Assembly (NCBI RefSeq): GCF_025231485.1
Contig: NZ_CP104003.1
Coordinates: forward strand, 806,001 to 870,000
Direction of reading: 5' to 3'
Length of the DNA stretch: 64,000 nt
Origin: Salinirubellus salinus
Lineage (GTDB): Archaea > Halobacteriota > Halobacteria > Halobacteriales > Haloarculaceae
Shown here one piece after another: positions 1 to 7,596 of this stretch (the first letter of the stretch is position 1; every line of letters begins with the position of its first letter). Both the position numbers and the translations under genes were made by a program. The notes under the pieces are model-generated. The model did not search any database, was not told where the DNA came from, and was given only the letters and a program-made list of their open reading frames with translations.

Positions 1-346
1 GTCGAGTTCGTCGAGCCGGTGGTCGCTACGTGGATATGGCATGGGGAGTGGGGTGAGTTCGATATCGCAAATCTAGTTGGACACGTACTACCATAATACT
101 TGCCGCGAGTAGTTCAGATTCTGAAAACGAAGCCACTGCTTCGTACCTCAGCGTCCGCCCCCAACGGCGGTTCGTTCGCATACCCGCTACAGAGGCCCCT
201 GAAACGGGCACATCGGCGACGTAGTTCGACGGCGGTTCACGGACGGTGGGGACTCGACGAGATGCATCTCTCCGCGAGTGCGACCTCTTCTATCACGGAT
301 TGAAAGAATCAGGCCACTCAAAATTCGATTTCGAAAATTATGACGG
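1..346. other. Non-coding window edge
   Basis: I see no convincing gene here. The short open frames in this stretch are arginine-rich and lack recognisable motifs. The stretch is less GC-rich than the genes that follow and turns clearly AT-rich from about 300, leading into the promoter of the downstream permease unit. The gene to the left lies outside the window. Confidence 0.5.
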
Positions 347-356
347 CATATTTATC
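347..356 (+). promoter_or_regulatory. TATA-like box upstream of the leader ORF and permease
   Basis: The sequence catatttatc is centred about 28 bp before the ATG at 380. That is the spacing expected when archaeal transcription begins at or next to the start codon. It is the best promoter candidate for the APC-UspA gene and implies a leader of about 110 nt before the ATG at 493. Confidence 0.55.
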
Positions 357-379
357 TACTCGCGTGACCGAGGCGTCTC

Positions 380-493
380 ATGGAAGCGAAACCGGTCCGG
401 GAGGAGGTACGCTGTAGCCGAACCTCCGGGACCCGACCGTCGGGGTCGACGGCTGCGAGGGGTGTCCGAGTCGTTCGCACGGGGGCGAGCTGA
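380..493 (+). CDS. Possible 37-residue leader ORF coupled to the permease
   Basis: An ATG lies about 28 bp downstream of a TATA-like box and opens a 37-codon frame. Its TGA stop overlaps the permease ATG in the form TGATG, an arrangement typical of translational coupling. The peptide is basic, with about eight arginines, and has no recognisable domain. It could be a leader peptide controlling the permease, or simply an untranslated leader that happens to be open. The promoter position and exact stop-start overlap favour a function. The unusual composition and lack of a known family count against it. Confidence 0.35.
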   Translation: MEAKPVREEVRCSRTSGTRPSGSTAARGVRVVRTGAS

Positions 494-2739
494 TGGCCGA
501 CGAGGAGCTGGCCAAGGACCTCGGGTTGCTCTCGGCGCTCACCATCGGGATCGGGACGATGATCGGTGCGGGTATCTTCGTCCTCCCCGGCGTCGCTGCG
601 AGTACCGCCGGTCCGATCGTGGTCGTCTCGTTCATCGTGGGTGGGGCGATCGCCCTGGTGAACGCGCTGTCGGTCTCCGAACTCGGGACGGCGATGCCGA
701 AGGCCGGTGGCGGCTACTACTACGTCAACCGCGCGCTCGGCCCGCTGTTCGGCTCCATCGCCGGTCTCGGCGACTGGGTCGGTCTGGCGTTCGCCTCCGC
801 GTTCTACAGCATCGGCTTCGGCCAGTACCTCGCCACGCTGGTCCCGATACCGGGCGTCCTCTTCCTCAACGAGGTACAGGTGGGGGCACTCGTCGCCGGC
901 GCCGTCTTCGTCGGCGTCAACTACGTCGGCGCCAAGGAGACGGGCGGCGTCCAGACGGTCATCGTGACCCTGCTGTTGGCCATCCTCACCCTGTTCGCGA
1001 TACAGGGCTGGCTCTCGTTCGACTTCGGGACGCTGCTCGGCGACGGTGGCCTGGCACCGCTCGGCTACGGCGCCATCCTCCCGGGGACGGCGCTGGTGTT
1101 CGTCTCGTTCCTCGGCTACGCGAAGATCGCGACCGTCGCCGAGGAGCTGAAGAACCCCGGCCGGAACCTCCCGCTCGCGGTCGTCGGGAGCGTCCTCGTC
1201 GTCACCGTCATGTACGCGGTGCTGGTGAGCATCATGCTGGGCGTGGTGCCGTGGCCCGAGTTGAGTCAGTCCGCGCCGCTGACGCAGGCCACGCAGCTCG
1301 CGTTCCCCGGCGGGTTCGCCGGCATCGCGGTCTCCGTCGTCACGCTCGGGGCGTTGCTCGCCACGGCGTCGTCGGCCAACGCCTCCATCCTCGCGTCGGC
1401 CCGCATCAACTTCGCGATGGGCCGTGACCGCATCGTCACCAACTGGCTGAACGAGATCCACCCCTCGTTTGCGACGCCGTACCGCTCCATCCTCGTCACG
1501 GGCGCCATCATCGTCGTGTTCATCGCGGCGCTCGGGACTCGCATCGAGGTGCTGGCGAAGGCCGCGAGCGTGCTCCACCTCGTCGTCTACGCGCTGATGA
1601 ACGCTGCGTTGATCGTCTTCCGCGAGACCGACCCGGAGTACGACCCGGCGTTCCGCGTCCCGCTGTACCCCTTCACCCCGATACTGGGTATCGGGCTGTC
1701 GCTGGGCCTGCTCGCGTTCGTCGGCCAACAGGAACTGCTCCTATCGACGGTGTTCGTCGTCGTCGCGGTGGTGTGGTACTTCGTGTACGCTCGCGGCCAC
1801 GCGACCCGGCAGGGGCTGCTCGGGCGGTACGTCCTCGACCGCAGCGACGACCTCCCGCCGCCCGTCGTCGGTGCGGCGGCGACCGTCGCCCCGAACGGGG
1901 CCGGACAGTCGGACGCGCCGACGACGATGGTCGCGCTGTCGAACCCGCGAACCGAGCGGGCGCTGGTGTCGCTCGGCGCCGCCCTCGCGAGACACGACGG
2001 CGGACGGGTGCTCGCGACCCACGTCGTCCAGATACCCGACCAGACGTCTCTGGAGGCGGCGGCCGAGCAGCGTGACCGTATCTCGCGGATCTCGGAGAGC
2101 CTGCTGGCCGACGCGCAGGCCGACGCCGAACGACTGGGCGTCCCCATCGAGACCCGGACGATCCTCTCTCATCAGGGGCTCGCGGAGGTGTTCGACGCGG
2201 CTCGTGACCACGGCGTCGACCGGCTCGTGATGGGACACGGCGGGACGAGACTGGCCGGCGGTCGGGTCGAGAGTCGCCTCGAGGAGTTGACGCACGACCT
2301 CCCCTGTGACGTGCTCGTCCTCGACGAGCGGGGGTTCGACCCGACGGAGGTGCTCGTGCCGACCGCCGGTGGTCACTCCTCGGAGCTGTCCGCCGAGGTG
2401 GCACGGGCGCTCCGGGAGACGGTCGACGCCTCGGTGACGGTGCTTCACGTCGCCGACGACGCCGAGGACGGGCGTGCGTTCCTCGAGTCGTGGGTCGCCG
2501 ACCACGGACTGTCGGACGCGGAGTTACTGGTCGAGACCGGCGACGTGGAGGCAGCCATCGGCGACGCCGCGACCGACCGCACGCTCGTCATCGTCGGGGC
2601 CACGGAGCGGGGCCTCCTCTCACGGATCGTCGGCAGGTCCCTGCGGCTGTCCGTGCTCGAGGACCTCGACTCGGGTGTCCTGTTGGCCGAGCGACCACAC
2701 GAGCGGTCGCTCCGGGAGCGGCTGTTCGCCCGGCGGTAG
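493..2739 (+). CDS. APC-family amino acid permease with two C-terminal UspA domains
   Basis: A 748-residue membrane transporter. Residues 1 to about 440 form an APC-superfamily permease of roughly 12 membrane segments, with the hallmark TM1 motif GIGTMIGAGIFVLPG near residues 16-30. The remaining ~280 residues contain two tandem universal stress protein domains, the first starting near residue 475 (MVALSNPRTERALVSLG) and the second near residue 620 (EVLVPTAGGHSSELSAE). This fused layout is common in haloarchaea, where UspA domains may sense nucleotides and regulate transport. The substrate, probably an amino acid or cation, cannot be read from sequence. The ATG overlaps the stop of a short upstream ORF. 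No transport partners are adjacent. Confidence 0.93.
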   Translation: MADEELAKDLGLLSALTIGIGTMIGAGIFVLPGVAASTAGPIVVVSFIVGGAIALVNALSVSELGTAMPKAGGGYYYVNRALGPLFGSIAGLGDWVGLAFASAFYSIGFGQYLATLVPIPGVLFLNEVQVGALVAGAVFVGVNYVGAKETGGVQTVIVTLLLAILTLFAIQGWLSFDFGTLLGDGGLAPLGYGAILPGTALVFVSFLGYAKIATVAEELKNPGRNLPLAVVGSVLVVTVMYAVLVSIMLGVVPWPELSQSAPLTQATQLAFPGGFAGIAVSVVTLGALLATASSANASILASARINFAMGRDRIVTNWLNEIHPSFATPYRSILVTGAIIVVFIAALGTRIEVLAKAASVLHLVVYALMNAALIVFRETDPEYDPAFRVPLYPFTPILGIGLSLGLLAFVGQQELLLSTVFVVVAVVWYFVYARGHATRQGLLGRYVLDRSDDLPPPVVGAAATVAPNGAGQSDAPTTMVALSNPRTERALVSLGAALARHDGGRVLATHVVQIPDQTSLEAAAEQRDRISRISESLLADAQADAERLGVPIETRTILSHQGLAEVFDAARDHGVDRLVMGHGGTRLAGGRVESRLEELTHDLPCDVLVLDERGFDPTEVLVPTAGGHSSELSAEVARALRETVDASVTVLHVADDAEDGRAFLESWVADHGLSDAELLVETGDVEAAIGDAATDRTLVIVGATERGLLSRIVGRSLRLSVLEDLDSGVLLAERPHERSLRERLFARR

Positions 2740-2952
2740 GACGGGGTCGCCCGTCCCCGACCACGGTTCGGCCACGCTCGGTTGGCCGTCGTCACAGGCC
2801 GTTCCGAGTCCCCCGTCGACCGATGGGCTGATCTCGAGGTGCTGAGCGCCTGTTCAGCGACGGACGACGATTACATCCGGTCCGCGTCTCCTGAACTGTC
2901 CCGTCCCGACTGAGTAGGAAGCTTGAGGGGGGCGACAGGAGAGTCGGGAGTC

Positions 2953-3237
2953 ATGAGTCCGACCGTCCACGAGATTCGGAACGCGATTCGAGTGGCGACC
3001 GGTCGCTTCGAACGGGAGTTCGAGGCGTCGTTCACGAAGGAGGAGCTACAGGCGATCTGCGAGGCACTCGAGGTCGAGGTCGACGAGACGGGGCGGCCGT
3101 CGACGACGGGGATGCGACGACTCGTCCGGGTGCAGGTCGGCCTCGCGGAGTCGCGGGAGGCGGCTGGCGACTCCACGTTCCGGAAGGCCGACCTCCGAGC
3201 CATCGCCGATGAGATAGGGGCGTCGCCCGAGCCGTAG
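2953..3237 (+). CDS. Small haloarchaeal protein with an internally repeated motif
   Basis: A 94-residue acidic soluble protein that I cannot assign to a named family. Two segments resemble each other: FTKEELQAICEALEVEVD near residues 28-45 and FRKADLRAIADEIGASPE near residues 75-92. Both fit F-x-K-x-[ED]-L-x-A-I, which suggests an ancient duplication of a small helical unit. ATG 2953 is preferred over an in-frame upstream start at 2923 because the protein resemblance starts there and a weak TATA-like stretch (gaagcttgag) lies about 28 bp upstream. It stands between the permease and the convergent PhoU-type regulator. Confidence 0.75.
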   Translation: MSPTVHEIRNAIRVATGRFEREFEASFTKEELQAICEALEVEVDETGRPSTTGMRRLVRVQVGLAESREAAGDSTFRKADLRAIADEIGASPEP

Positions 3238-3315
3238 TCGCCAGTCGCCCGATCGGCTCGTCTGCCGTGATTCCCGACCCGAACACCGACGGCGCGCCCC
3301 CGACCGCAACGAACG

Positions 3316-4311
3316 TCAGGGCTTGGGGGCTGCCTTCTGCAGCGCGGTCTCCGCGATGTTGCCCCCGTAGTCCGCGCTCCGGGTGAGCGAGTCGACAACG
3401 AGGCCGAGCAGTTGTGCCTGTTGCGGGTCGAGGTCACGGATGGTGGCGTCGACCTCGCGGGCGTGTTCGTCGACCATCGTGACGTTCTCGCGTGCGTCGT
3501 TGGCGAGGCGGGTGGCCGTCTCGGACTCGTCCTCGAGCAGGGCGTCCATCGCCATGTCGATGGTCTCGATGGCCTCCTCGTAGAGCTCCTCGAGCGCCGT
3601 CGCGGCCCCCTCGGGGACCTCCCCGAGGTCGCGCGAGTGGTTGGCGATCTTCGTGGCGTGGTCGGCCACCCGCTCCAGTTGCCGGGCCGATGAGTGATAG
3701 TCGAAGCACGTCTCGCGGTCCAGACCGATCTCGGCGGCCGCACGGGGGTCGCGGAGGACCGACCGGAAGACACGCGAGACCATCGCCCAGAGTCGGTCCA
3801 CGTCATCGTCGCGCTGGACCACGTCCATCGCGAGGTCGTCGTCGTTCTCCACGAGGGCAGTCACGGCGTCGCCGAGCATCGTGGTCGCCACCAGCCGCAT
3901 CCGGGTGATGGCGTTGTGCATCGAGAGCTCCGAGGAGTCCAGCAAGTCCTGCAACTGGACCCGCTCGGAGGTCTCGCCGATGACCTCGAGCCCCACGAGG
4001 CCCTGCGCAGCCCGGCGGATGTTCCGGCGCTGGGCGGCGGTCACGCGCGCGGTCTCCAGCGTGATGATGTCGAACCCGGAGACGTACATCGTGATGACGG
4101 CACGGGTCAGTTGTTCGCCCTCGAGCCCCGTGATGTCGAGTGTGCCTTCGGACTTCTCCTCCTCGCGGCGCGGCGTGAGCAACAGGGCGTCGTCTTCGGG
4201 GTGGAACTCGACGACGCTCCCGCCGCTCACGCCGTTGTCCGTCGCCCACGTCTTCGGGAGCGAGACGGTGTACGTCGACCCACCGGTGACCTGGACCTTA
4301 CGCGTCTCCAT
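3316..4311 (-). CDS. Phosphate uptake regulator: AbrB-like DNA-binding domain plus PhoU domain
   Basis: 331 residues. The first ~50 residues form a SpoVT/AbrB-type swapped-hairpin DNA-binding domain (METRKVQVTGGSTYTVSLPK), and the rest is a PhoU-like helical bundle with the repeated pattern of acidic metal-binding positions (for example SARQLERVADHATKIANHS). In haloarchaea such fusions regulate phosphate uptake and phosphate-starvation genes. The start is supported by a TATA-like box 26-32 bp upstream, consistent with a leaderless mRNA. It is transcribed divergently from a second PhoU gene at 4731. The Pst transporter that would normally partner it is not in the window. Confidence 0.9.
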   Translation of the reverse strand: METRKVQVTGGSTYTVSLPKTWATDNGVSGGSVVEFHPEDDALLLTPRREEEKSEGTLDITGLEGEQLTRAVITMYVSGFDIITLETARVTAAQRRNIRRAAQGLVGLEVIGETSERVQLQDLLDSSELSMHNAITRMRLVATTMLGDAVTALVENDDDLAMDVVQRDDDVDRLWAMVSRVFRSVLRDPRAAAEIGLDRETCFDYHSSARQLERVADHATKIANHSRDLGEVPEGAATALEELYEEAIETIDMAMDALLEDESETATRLANDARENVTMVDEHAREVDATIRDLDPQQAQLLGLVVDSLTRSADYGGNIAETALQKAAPKP

Positions 4312-4336
4312 ACGTTACGGGTCAGGAACGACGCGA

Positions 4337-4343
4337 CATAAAT
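4337..4343 (-). promoter_or_regulatory. TATA-like box of the AbrB-PhoU gene
   Basis: On the minus strand this reads atttatg, 26-32 bp before the ATG at 4311, the expected position for a leaderless haloarchaeal transcript. Confidence 0.55.
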
Positions 4344-4625
4344 CAATCCATGTTCTATATACGGAGAGTCGAAACGATGTATCTCGGCCAACAATCACGC
4401 TCGACCACGATTACTCCCCGAGAACATCGGGGAAACCGAGGCTTCGACCTTCGACTACAGAGTCCTCTCTTGGGGCTCGAAATCTCGGTGTCGAACTGCT
4501 ATCGGCGCATCTCGTGACCGGGGTTCACAAGTGGGGCTGTGGAGTACTCGTAGGTACTGGGGGGAACCTAGCACTATATAGTTCTCTAGCGAAGTAATAT
4601 CGGTGCGCGTGACGGGGGGTGTTCG

Positions 4626-4643
4626 GCGATATCGACGCGATAT
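4626..4643. promoter_or_regulatory. Direct repeat, possible operator upstream of phoU
   Basis: Two copies of gcgatat start 11 bp apart (4626 and 4637), so they would face the same side of the helix. The first copy overlaps the palindrome cgatatcg. The location 90-105 bp before the phoU start suggests a regulator site, possibly for the neighbouring AbrB-PhoU protein. This is inference from spacing only. Confidence 0.3.
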
Positions 4644-4730
4644 GGCGGCAACATTTGGTGGTATCATCCCGCCACGATGCGTCCACGTGTGGACCAGTTA
4701 TGGTGTCGCAGCCAGTGGGCTGTCGTAAGG

Positions 4731-5405
4731 ATGGCTCGCGAACGATTCGCCGCGGCGCTCGACCGACTCCGCGACACCCTCGTCGAGATGGGCCGGCTGG
4801 TCGTCGACCGGCTGGACGACGCCGCTGCAGCCCTCGAACACGAGGACGCCGCCCGTGCTCGACGTGTCGTCGAGGGTGACGTCGAGGTCAACCAACTGTA
4901 CCGCGAGGTGGAGTCCCAGTGCATCGACCTGTTCGCCCTCCAGCAACCCGTCGCGAGCGACCTGCGACGGGTCGCCTCGACGTTCAAGATCTCGACGGAC
5001 CTCGAGCGGGTGGGTGACCTCGCGGTGAACCTCGCTCAGTACTCGCGGGAACTGAACCGGGACCTCTACGCCGAGGTCGCCCTCTCGGACATCGTCGACG
5101 CGGCTCGTCGGATGGTGGCGGACGCCGTCGAACTCTACGCCGAGGACGGCGACGAGTGGCGCTGTCACGAACTGGCGGACCGGGACACGGAACTCGACGC
5201 GATGTGTGCGCACGCGGGCCGGGTGGTCACCCTCGCACTCCTCGACCACCAGGCGTCGGCCGACGACGCCGCCGAACGACTCGTCGAGGACGTCTCGACG
5301 CTCCTGCTGACGGTCCGTGACCTCGAACGCGTCGGCGACCACGCGGTGAACGTCGCCGCACGGACGCTGTACGTGACGGAGGGGGACGACTCGCTACTCG
5401 AATAG
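4731..5405 (+). CDS. Phosphate signalling complex protein PhoU
   Basis: A 224-residue PhoU protein made of two three-helix repeats. Each repeat carries the family signature E/D-x3-D-x3-N: STDLERVGDLAVNLAQ in the first and VRDLERVGDHAVNVAA in the second, where the acidic residues bind metal clusters. PhoU proteins restrain phosphate uptake through the Pst transporter. The ATG at 4731 gives the usual family length and removes an arginine-rich extension that would start at 4677. A TATA-like agttatgg lies 27-34 bp upstream. It is divergent from the AbrB-PhoU gene, and a strong hairpin follows its stop. Confidence 0.92.
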   Translation: MARERFAAALDRLRDTLVEMGRLVVDRLDDAAAALEHEDAARARRVVEGDVEVNQLYREVESQCIDLFALQQPVASDLRRVASTFKISTDLERVGDLAVNLAQYSRELNRDLYAEVALSDIVDAARRMVADAVELYAEDGDEWRCHELADRDTELDAMCAHAGRVVTLALLDHQASADDAAERLVEDVSTLLLTVRDLERVGDHAVNVAARTLYVTEGDDSLLE

Positions 5406-5411
5406 AACCTC

Positions 5412-5456
5412 TTTGCGCGGCGGGTCCGCGCCTGCGGCGCGAACCGCTTGCGCAAA
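5412..5456 (+). terminator. Large hairpin immediately after phoU
   Basis: Outer arms TTTGCGC (5412-5418) and GCGCAAA (5450-5456) enclose an inner near-perfect GC-rich stem (GGTCCGCGCC pairing with GGCGCGAACC) with a three-base loop. It begins 7 bp after the phoU stop. No clear U-tract follows, so it may act as an mRNA 3' end stabiliser or processing site rather than a classical terminator. Confidence 0.5.
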
Positions 5457-5623
5457 CACGTTCACGAGAAAGGCGGCGCTCCCTTCGTTCGCGGATGCTA
5501 GCCCAGCCGCAGACTCGCGTCTCGTGGGCTATCGAACACTGGAGTCCTTGCTCCGAATCGGGCAGCGTTCTGCTGTCAGCGTACGCCGAGCGCCCCTCTT
5601 TCACGGACGTTTTACGAGGAGCG

Positions 5624-5646
5624 GTGCGCGAGCGAAGCGAGCGCAC
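5624..5646. repeat. GC-rich palindromic intergenic element
   Basis: Arms GTGCGC (5624-5629) and GCGCAC (5641-5646) flank gagcgaagcga. It lies between the convergent phoU and acetyltransferase genes. Similar cgagcg/cgctcg-rich palindromes recur in other gene-free gaps of this window. Confidence 0.45.
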
Positions 5647-5662
5647 CCGACGAGACAACGGT

Positions 5663-6391
5663 TCAGAGGTAGGCAGCGTCCCACCGCGTCGGCCGCCGCT
5701 GGTTCCCGCAGGTGTCACACTCCATCCGGCCCATCGTGTCCATGGAGGTGACGAGGCTCTCGCAGTTCGAACAGAAGAAGCCCCAGCGCTCGGCCCGGTC
5801 CTCGTCGCTGTAGACGACTTGGAACTCCCCCTTCGACCCACGGTCCGTGTCCCGGTGGTCGACGAACAGCTCCTGTCCGTCCGGGCCGGTGACGGGGAGG
5901 AGTTCCTCCTCCGCGGTCGGTTCGGCATAGATGTTCTCGATGTACTCCTCGCCGTCGATGTCGACGCGGCCCTCGCCGGCCTTCTCCAGCCCGTGGTGCT
6001 CGTAGAAGTCGTTGCCCTGTGCGTTGTCCGCGAGGACGCGGCCGCGGACGCTCTCTGCCCCCATCTCGGACAGCGCCGTGACCGTCTCCTCGTAGAGCTC
6101 GTCGCCGATCCCCTCGCCACGGTACATCGGGTCCACGTGGAGCCAGAGGATGTCGCCCCGGTCGTTCACGACGGCGCTCTCCGAGAAGGCGACCACCTCG
6201 TCGTCGCGCTCCACGACGAGGAGGAGTAACTCCTCGTCCTCGAGCTTCTCCGCGAACGCCTCCTCGCCGTACCAGTTCGCCACCGCACCCTCGATGGCGG
6301 AGGGACTCAGCGAGTACGACGCCTCCATCGACCGCTCGGCGACACCATGGACGGCACCCGCATCTCGGGCAGTAGCTTCACGGACCTGCAT
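5663..6391 (-). CDS. GNAT acetyltransferase fused to a C-terminal zinc ribbon
   Basis: 242 residues. Residues 1-150 are a GNAT acetyltransferase with the acetyl-CoA loop region (LHVDPMYRGEGIGDELYEE), including R-G-x-G-I-G. Residues ~165-242 form a second domain ending in a zinc ribbon with two CxxC pairs (FCSNCE and CDTCGN), resembling a small haloarchaeal domain of unknown function that also occurs alone (DUF5816 from memory). The acceptor substrate is unknown. The ATG at 6391 is chosen because TTTTATA lies 25-31 bp upstream and the family begins there; the open frame extends further up but that part is not protein-like. Confidence 0.85.
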   Translation of the reverse strand: MQVREATARDAGAVHGVAERSMEASYSLSPSAIEGAVANWYGEEAFAEKLEDEELLLLVVERDDEVVAFSESAVVNDRGDILWLHVDPMYRGEGIGDELYEETVTALSEMGAESVRGRVLADNAQGNDFYEHHGLEKAGEGRVDIDGEEYIENIYAEPTAEEELLPVTGPDGQELFVDHRDTDRGSKGEFQVVYSDEDRAERWGFFCSNCESLVTSMDTMGRMECDTCGNQRRPTRWDAAYL

Positions 6392-6415
6392 AACAGGTTG
6401 AACTACCGGAGACGG

Positions 6416-6422
6416 TATAAAA
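6416..6422 (-). promoter_or_regulatory. TATA box of the GNAT-zinc ribbon gene
   Basis: TTTTATA on the minus strand, 25-31 bp before ATG 6391. It decides the start codon in favour of 6391 and predicts a leaderless mRNA. Confidence 0.65.
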
Positions 6423-6641
6423 CCATACGCGGCGTCCGCTCGATCGGACGTGTATCCACTCGGTGACGACATGGCTACTATTTCCCACCAGTTCTGGTCC
6501 GCCCCGGCGACGAACGTGCAGGGAGCCGCAACACCACGGACCCGCCGCCTGCCAGCCCCCCGGAGACGGCCGCCTCGCCCGCCGAGAGGCGGATGGAGGC
6601 CCCCACGGTGAACAACCCACCGCGTGTCCTCCAATCGACGG

Positions 6642-7403
6642 TCACTCGAGTTCGAAGTGGAGTCGCTCGCGGTCGCTCCCGCCCGTCTCGCGTCCCGTGA
6701 CGCTGACCGTACCCACGGCCGCCGTGTCGGTGACGTGCGTGCCCGCACAGGCCGTCCGGTCGTACACGTCGCCCTCGCCCGGTCCGTCGACCTGCCCGCG
6801 CGGCTCCTCCCCGGGCGCGCCCACCTCGACGATCCGAAGCTCGGTGATGCTGTCGGGCAGGAGGTCGATACGGGTCCGGTCGGTGTCGAGTCGCGCCTCG
6901 GCCGCCTCGCGGCCCATCGTGTACCAGCGGACCGGCCTGCCGTCGTCGACGAGGTCGTTCATCCGGGCCTCGATGGTCGCCAGGTCGTCCTCGTCGAACC
7001 GTCCGTGTTCCACGTCGATGCGGGCGCGGTCGGCGTAGAGCTGGTTCCCGCGAGTCGGGGCGTCGTACGCCGCGAGGAGGAGCGCCGAGAGGAGGTGCTG
7101 GGCCGTGTGGTACCGCATGTGGGCCTCGCGGCGTTCCCAGTCGAGGTCGCCAGTCACCCTCGTACCCCCGGGGGGTGCCTCCCCGTCGAGTTCGTGGTAG
7201 ATGGTGTCGCGCTTCTGGACGTTCGTGACGTTCCACGTCTCTCCCGCTGCGGTGAGTGTGCCGTGGTCGGCGGGCTGGCCACCCCCCTCGGGGTAGAACT
7301 GGGTCCGGTCGAGGACCACCCGTGGCGGGTCCGAGAGCGACCGCTCGACGGTCGCCTCGAAGCGGCGCACCGACGAATCCTCGAGATACGACTGCTCGGT
7401 CAT
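6642..7403 (-). CDS. Alanyl-tRNA editing protein AlaX
   Basis: A free-standing 253-residue relative of the AlaRS editing domain. It hydrolyses Ser- or Gly-mischarged tRNA(Ala) in trans. The zinc-binding residues are visible: H99 and H103 in the HTAQHLLS motif, and C219 and H223 in CAGTHV. An N-terminal region with the GGQPADHGTL motif (residues 41-50) is typical of longer AlaX forms. The ATG at 7403 (MTEQSYLED) is preferred over 7433 because the extra ten residues match no family. It is divergent from the HD-domain gene. Confidence 0.92.
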   Translation of the reverse strand: MTEQSYLEDSSVRRFEATVERSLSDPPRVVLDRTQFYPEGGGQPADHGTLTAAGETWNVTNVQKRDTIYHELDGEAPPGGTRVTGDLDWERREAHMRYHTAQHLLSALLLAAYDAPTRGNQLYADRARIDVEHGRFDEDDLATIEARMNDLVDDGRPVRWYTMGREAAEARLDTDRTRIDLLPDSITELRIVEVGAPGEEPRGQVDGPGEGDVYDRTACAGTHVTDTAAVGTVSVTGRETGGSDRERLHFELE

Positions 7404-7584
7404 GGCTCCACCGAGGGGTGCCCCGCACTTCAACGACCCGTCGCTGGTCCCGCCGTGGTGGCGGCCACGGAGCGGGCGAGACAGCCCGCGCGCCCTCGGG
7501 TAGGTGTGTCTACCATAACCCTAAAGAGTCGTCTTGGCCACCATTAAAGTAAGATGACTAACGCGAACGCAACTGCGGTCTCTC

Positions 7585-7591
7585 GGAGGTG
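7585..7591 (+). promoter_or_regulatory. Strong Shine-Dalgarno site of the HD-domain gene
   Basis: GGAGGTG lies five bases before ATG 7597 and matches the archaeal anti-SD. This is uncommon in a window dominated by leaderless genes. A TATA-like ccattaaag near 7541-7549 would give a leader of about 20 nt. Confidence 0.6.
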
Positions 7592-7596
7592 GGCTG

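Larger units (their letters stand above)
4312..4730. other. Divergent intergenic region between two PhoU-type genes
   Basis: This 419-bp region carries the promoters of both flanking regulators. It is markedly AT-richer than the genes and includes several TATA-like stretches (for example near 4351 and 4577). A direct repeat gcgatat occurs at 4626-4632 and 4637-4643, one helical turn apart, and could be an operator. I see no open frame worth calling and no RNA gene. Confidence 0.6.

Noticed and set aside
246-1427. Long alternative frames over the permease and other genes
   Set aside because: They are Arg-rich shadows of the real reading frames, show no known motifs and overlap strongly supported genes.
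6478-6607. Possible 43-residue GTG-start ORF downstream of alaX
   Set aside because: It is open and follows alaX on the same strand, but has no promoter or Shine-Dalgarno site, no known motif and an uninformative Gly/Ala/Arg composition.
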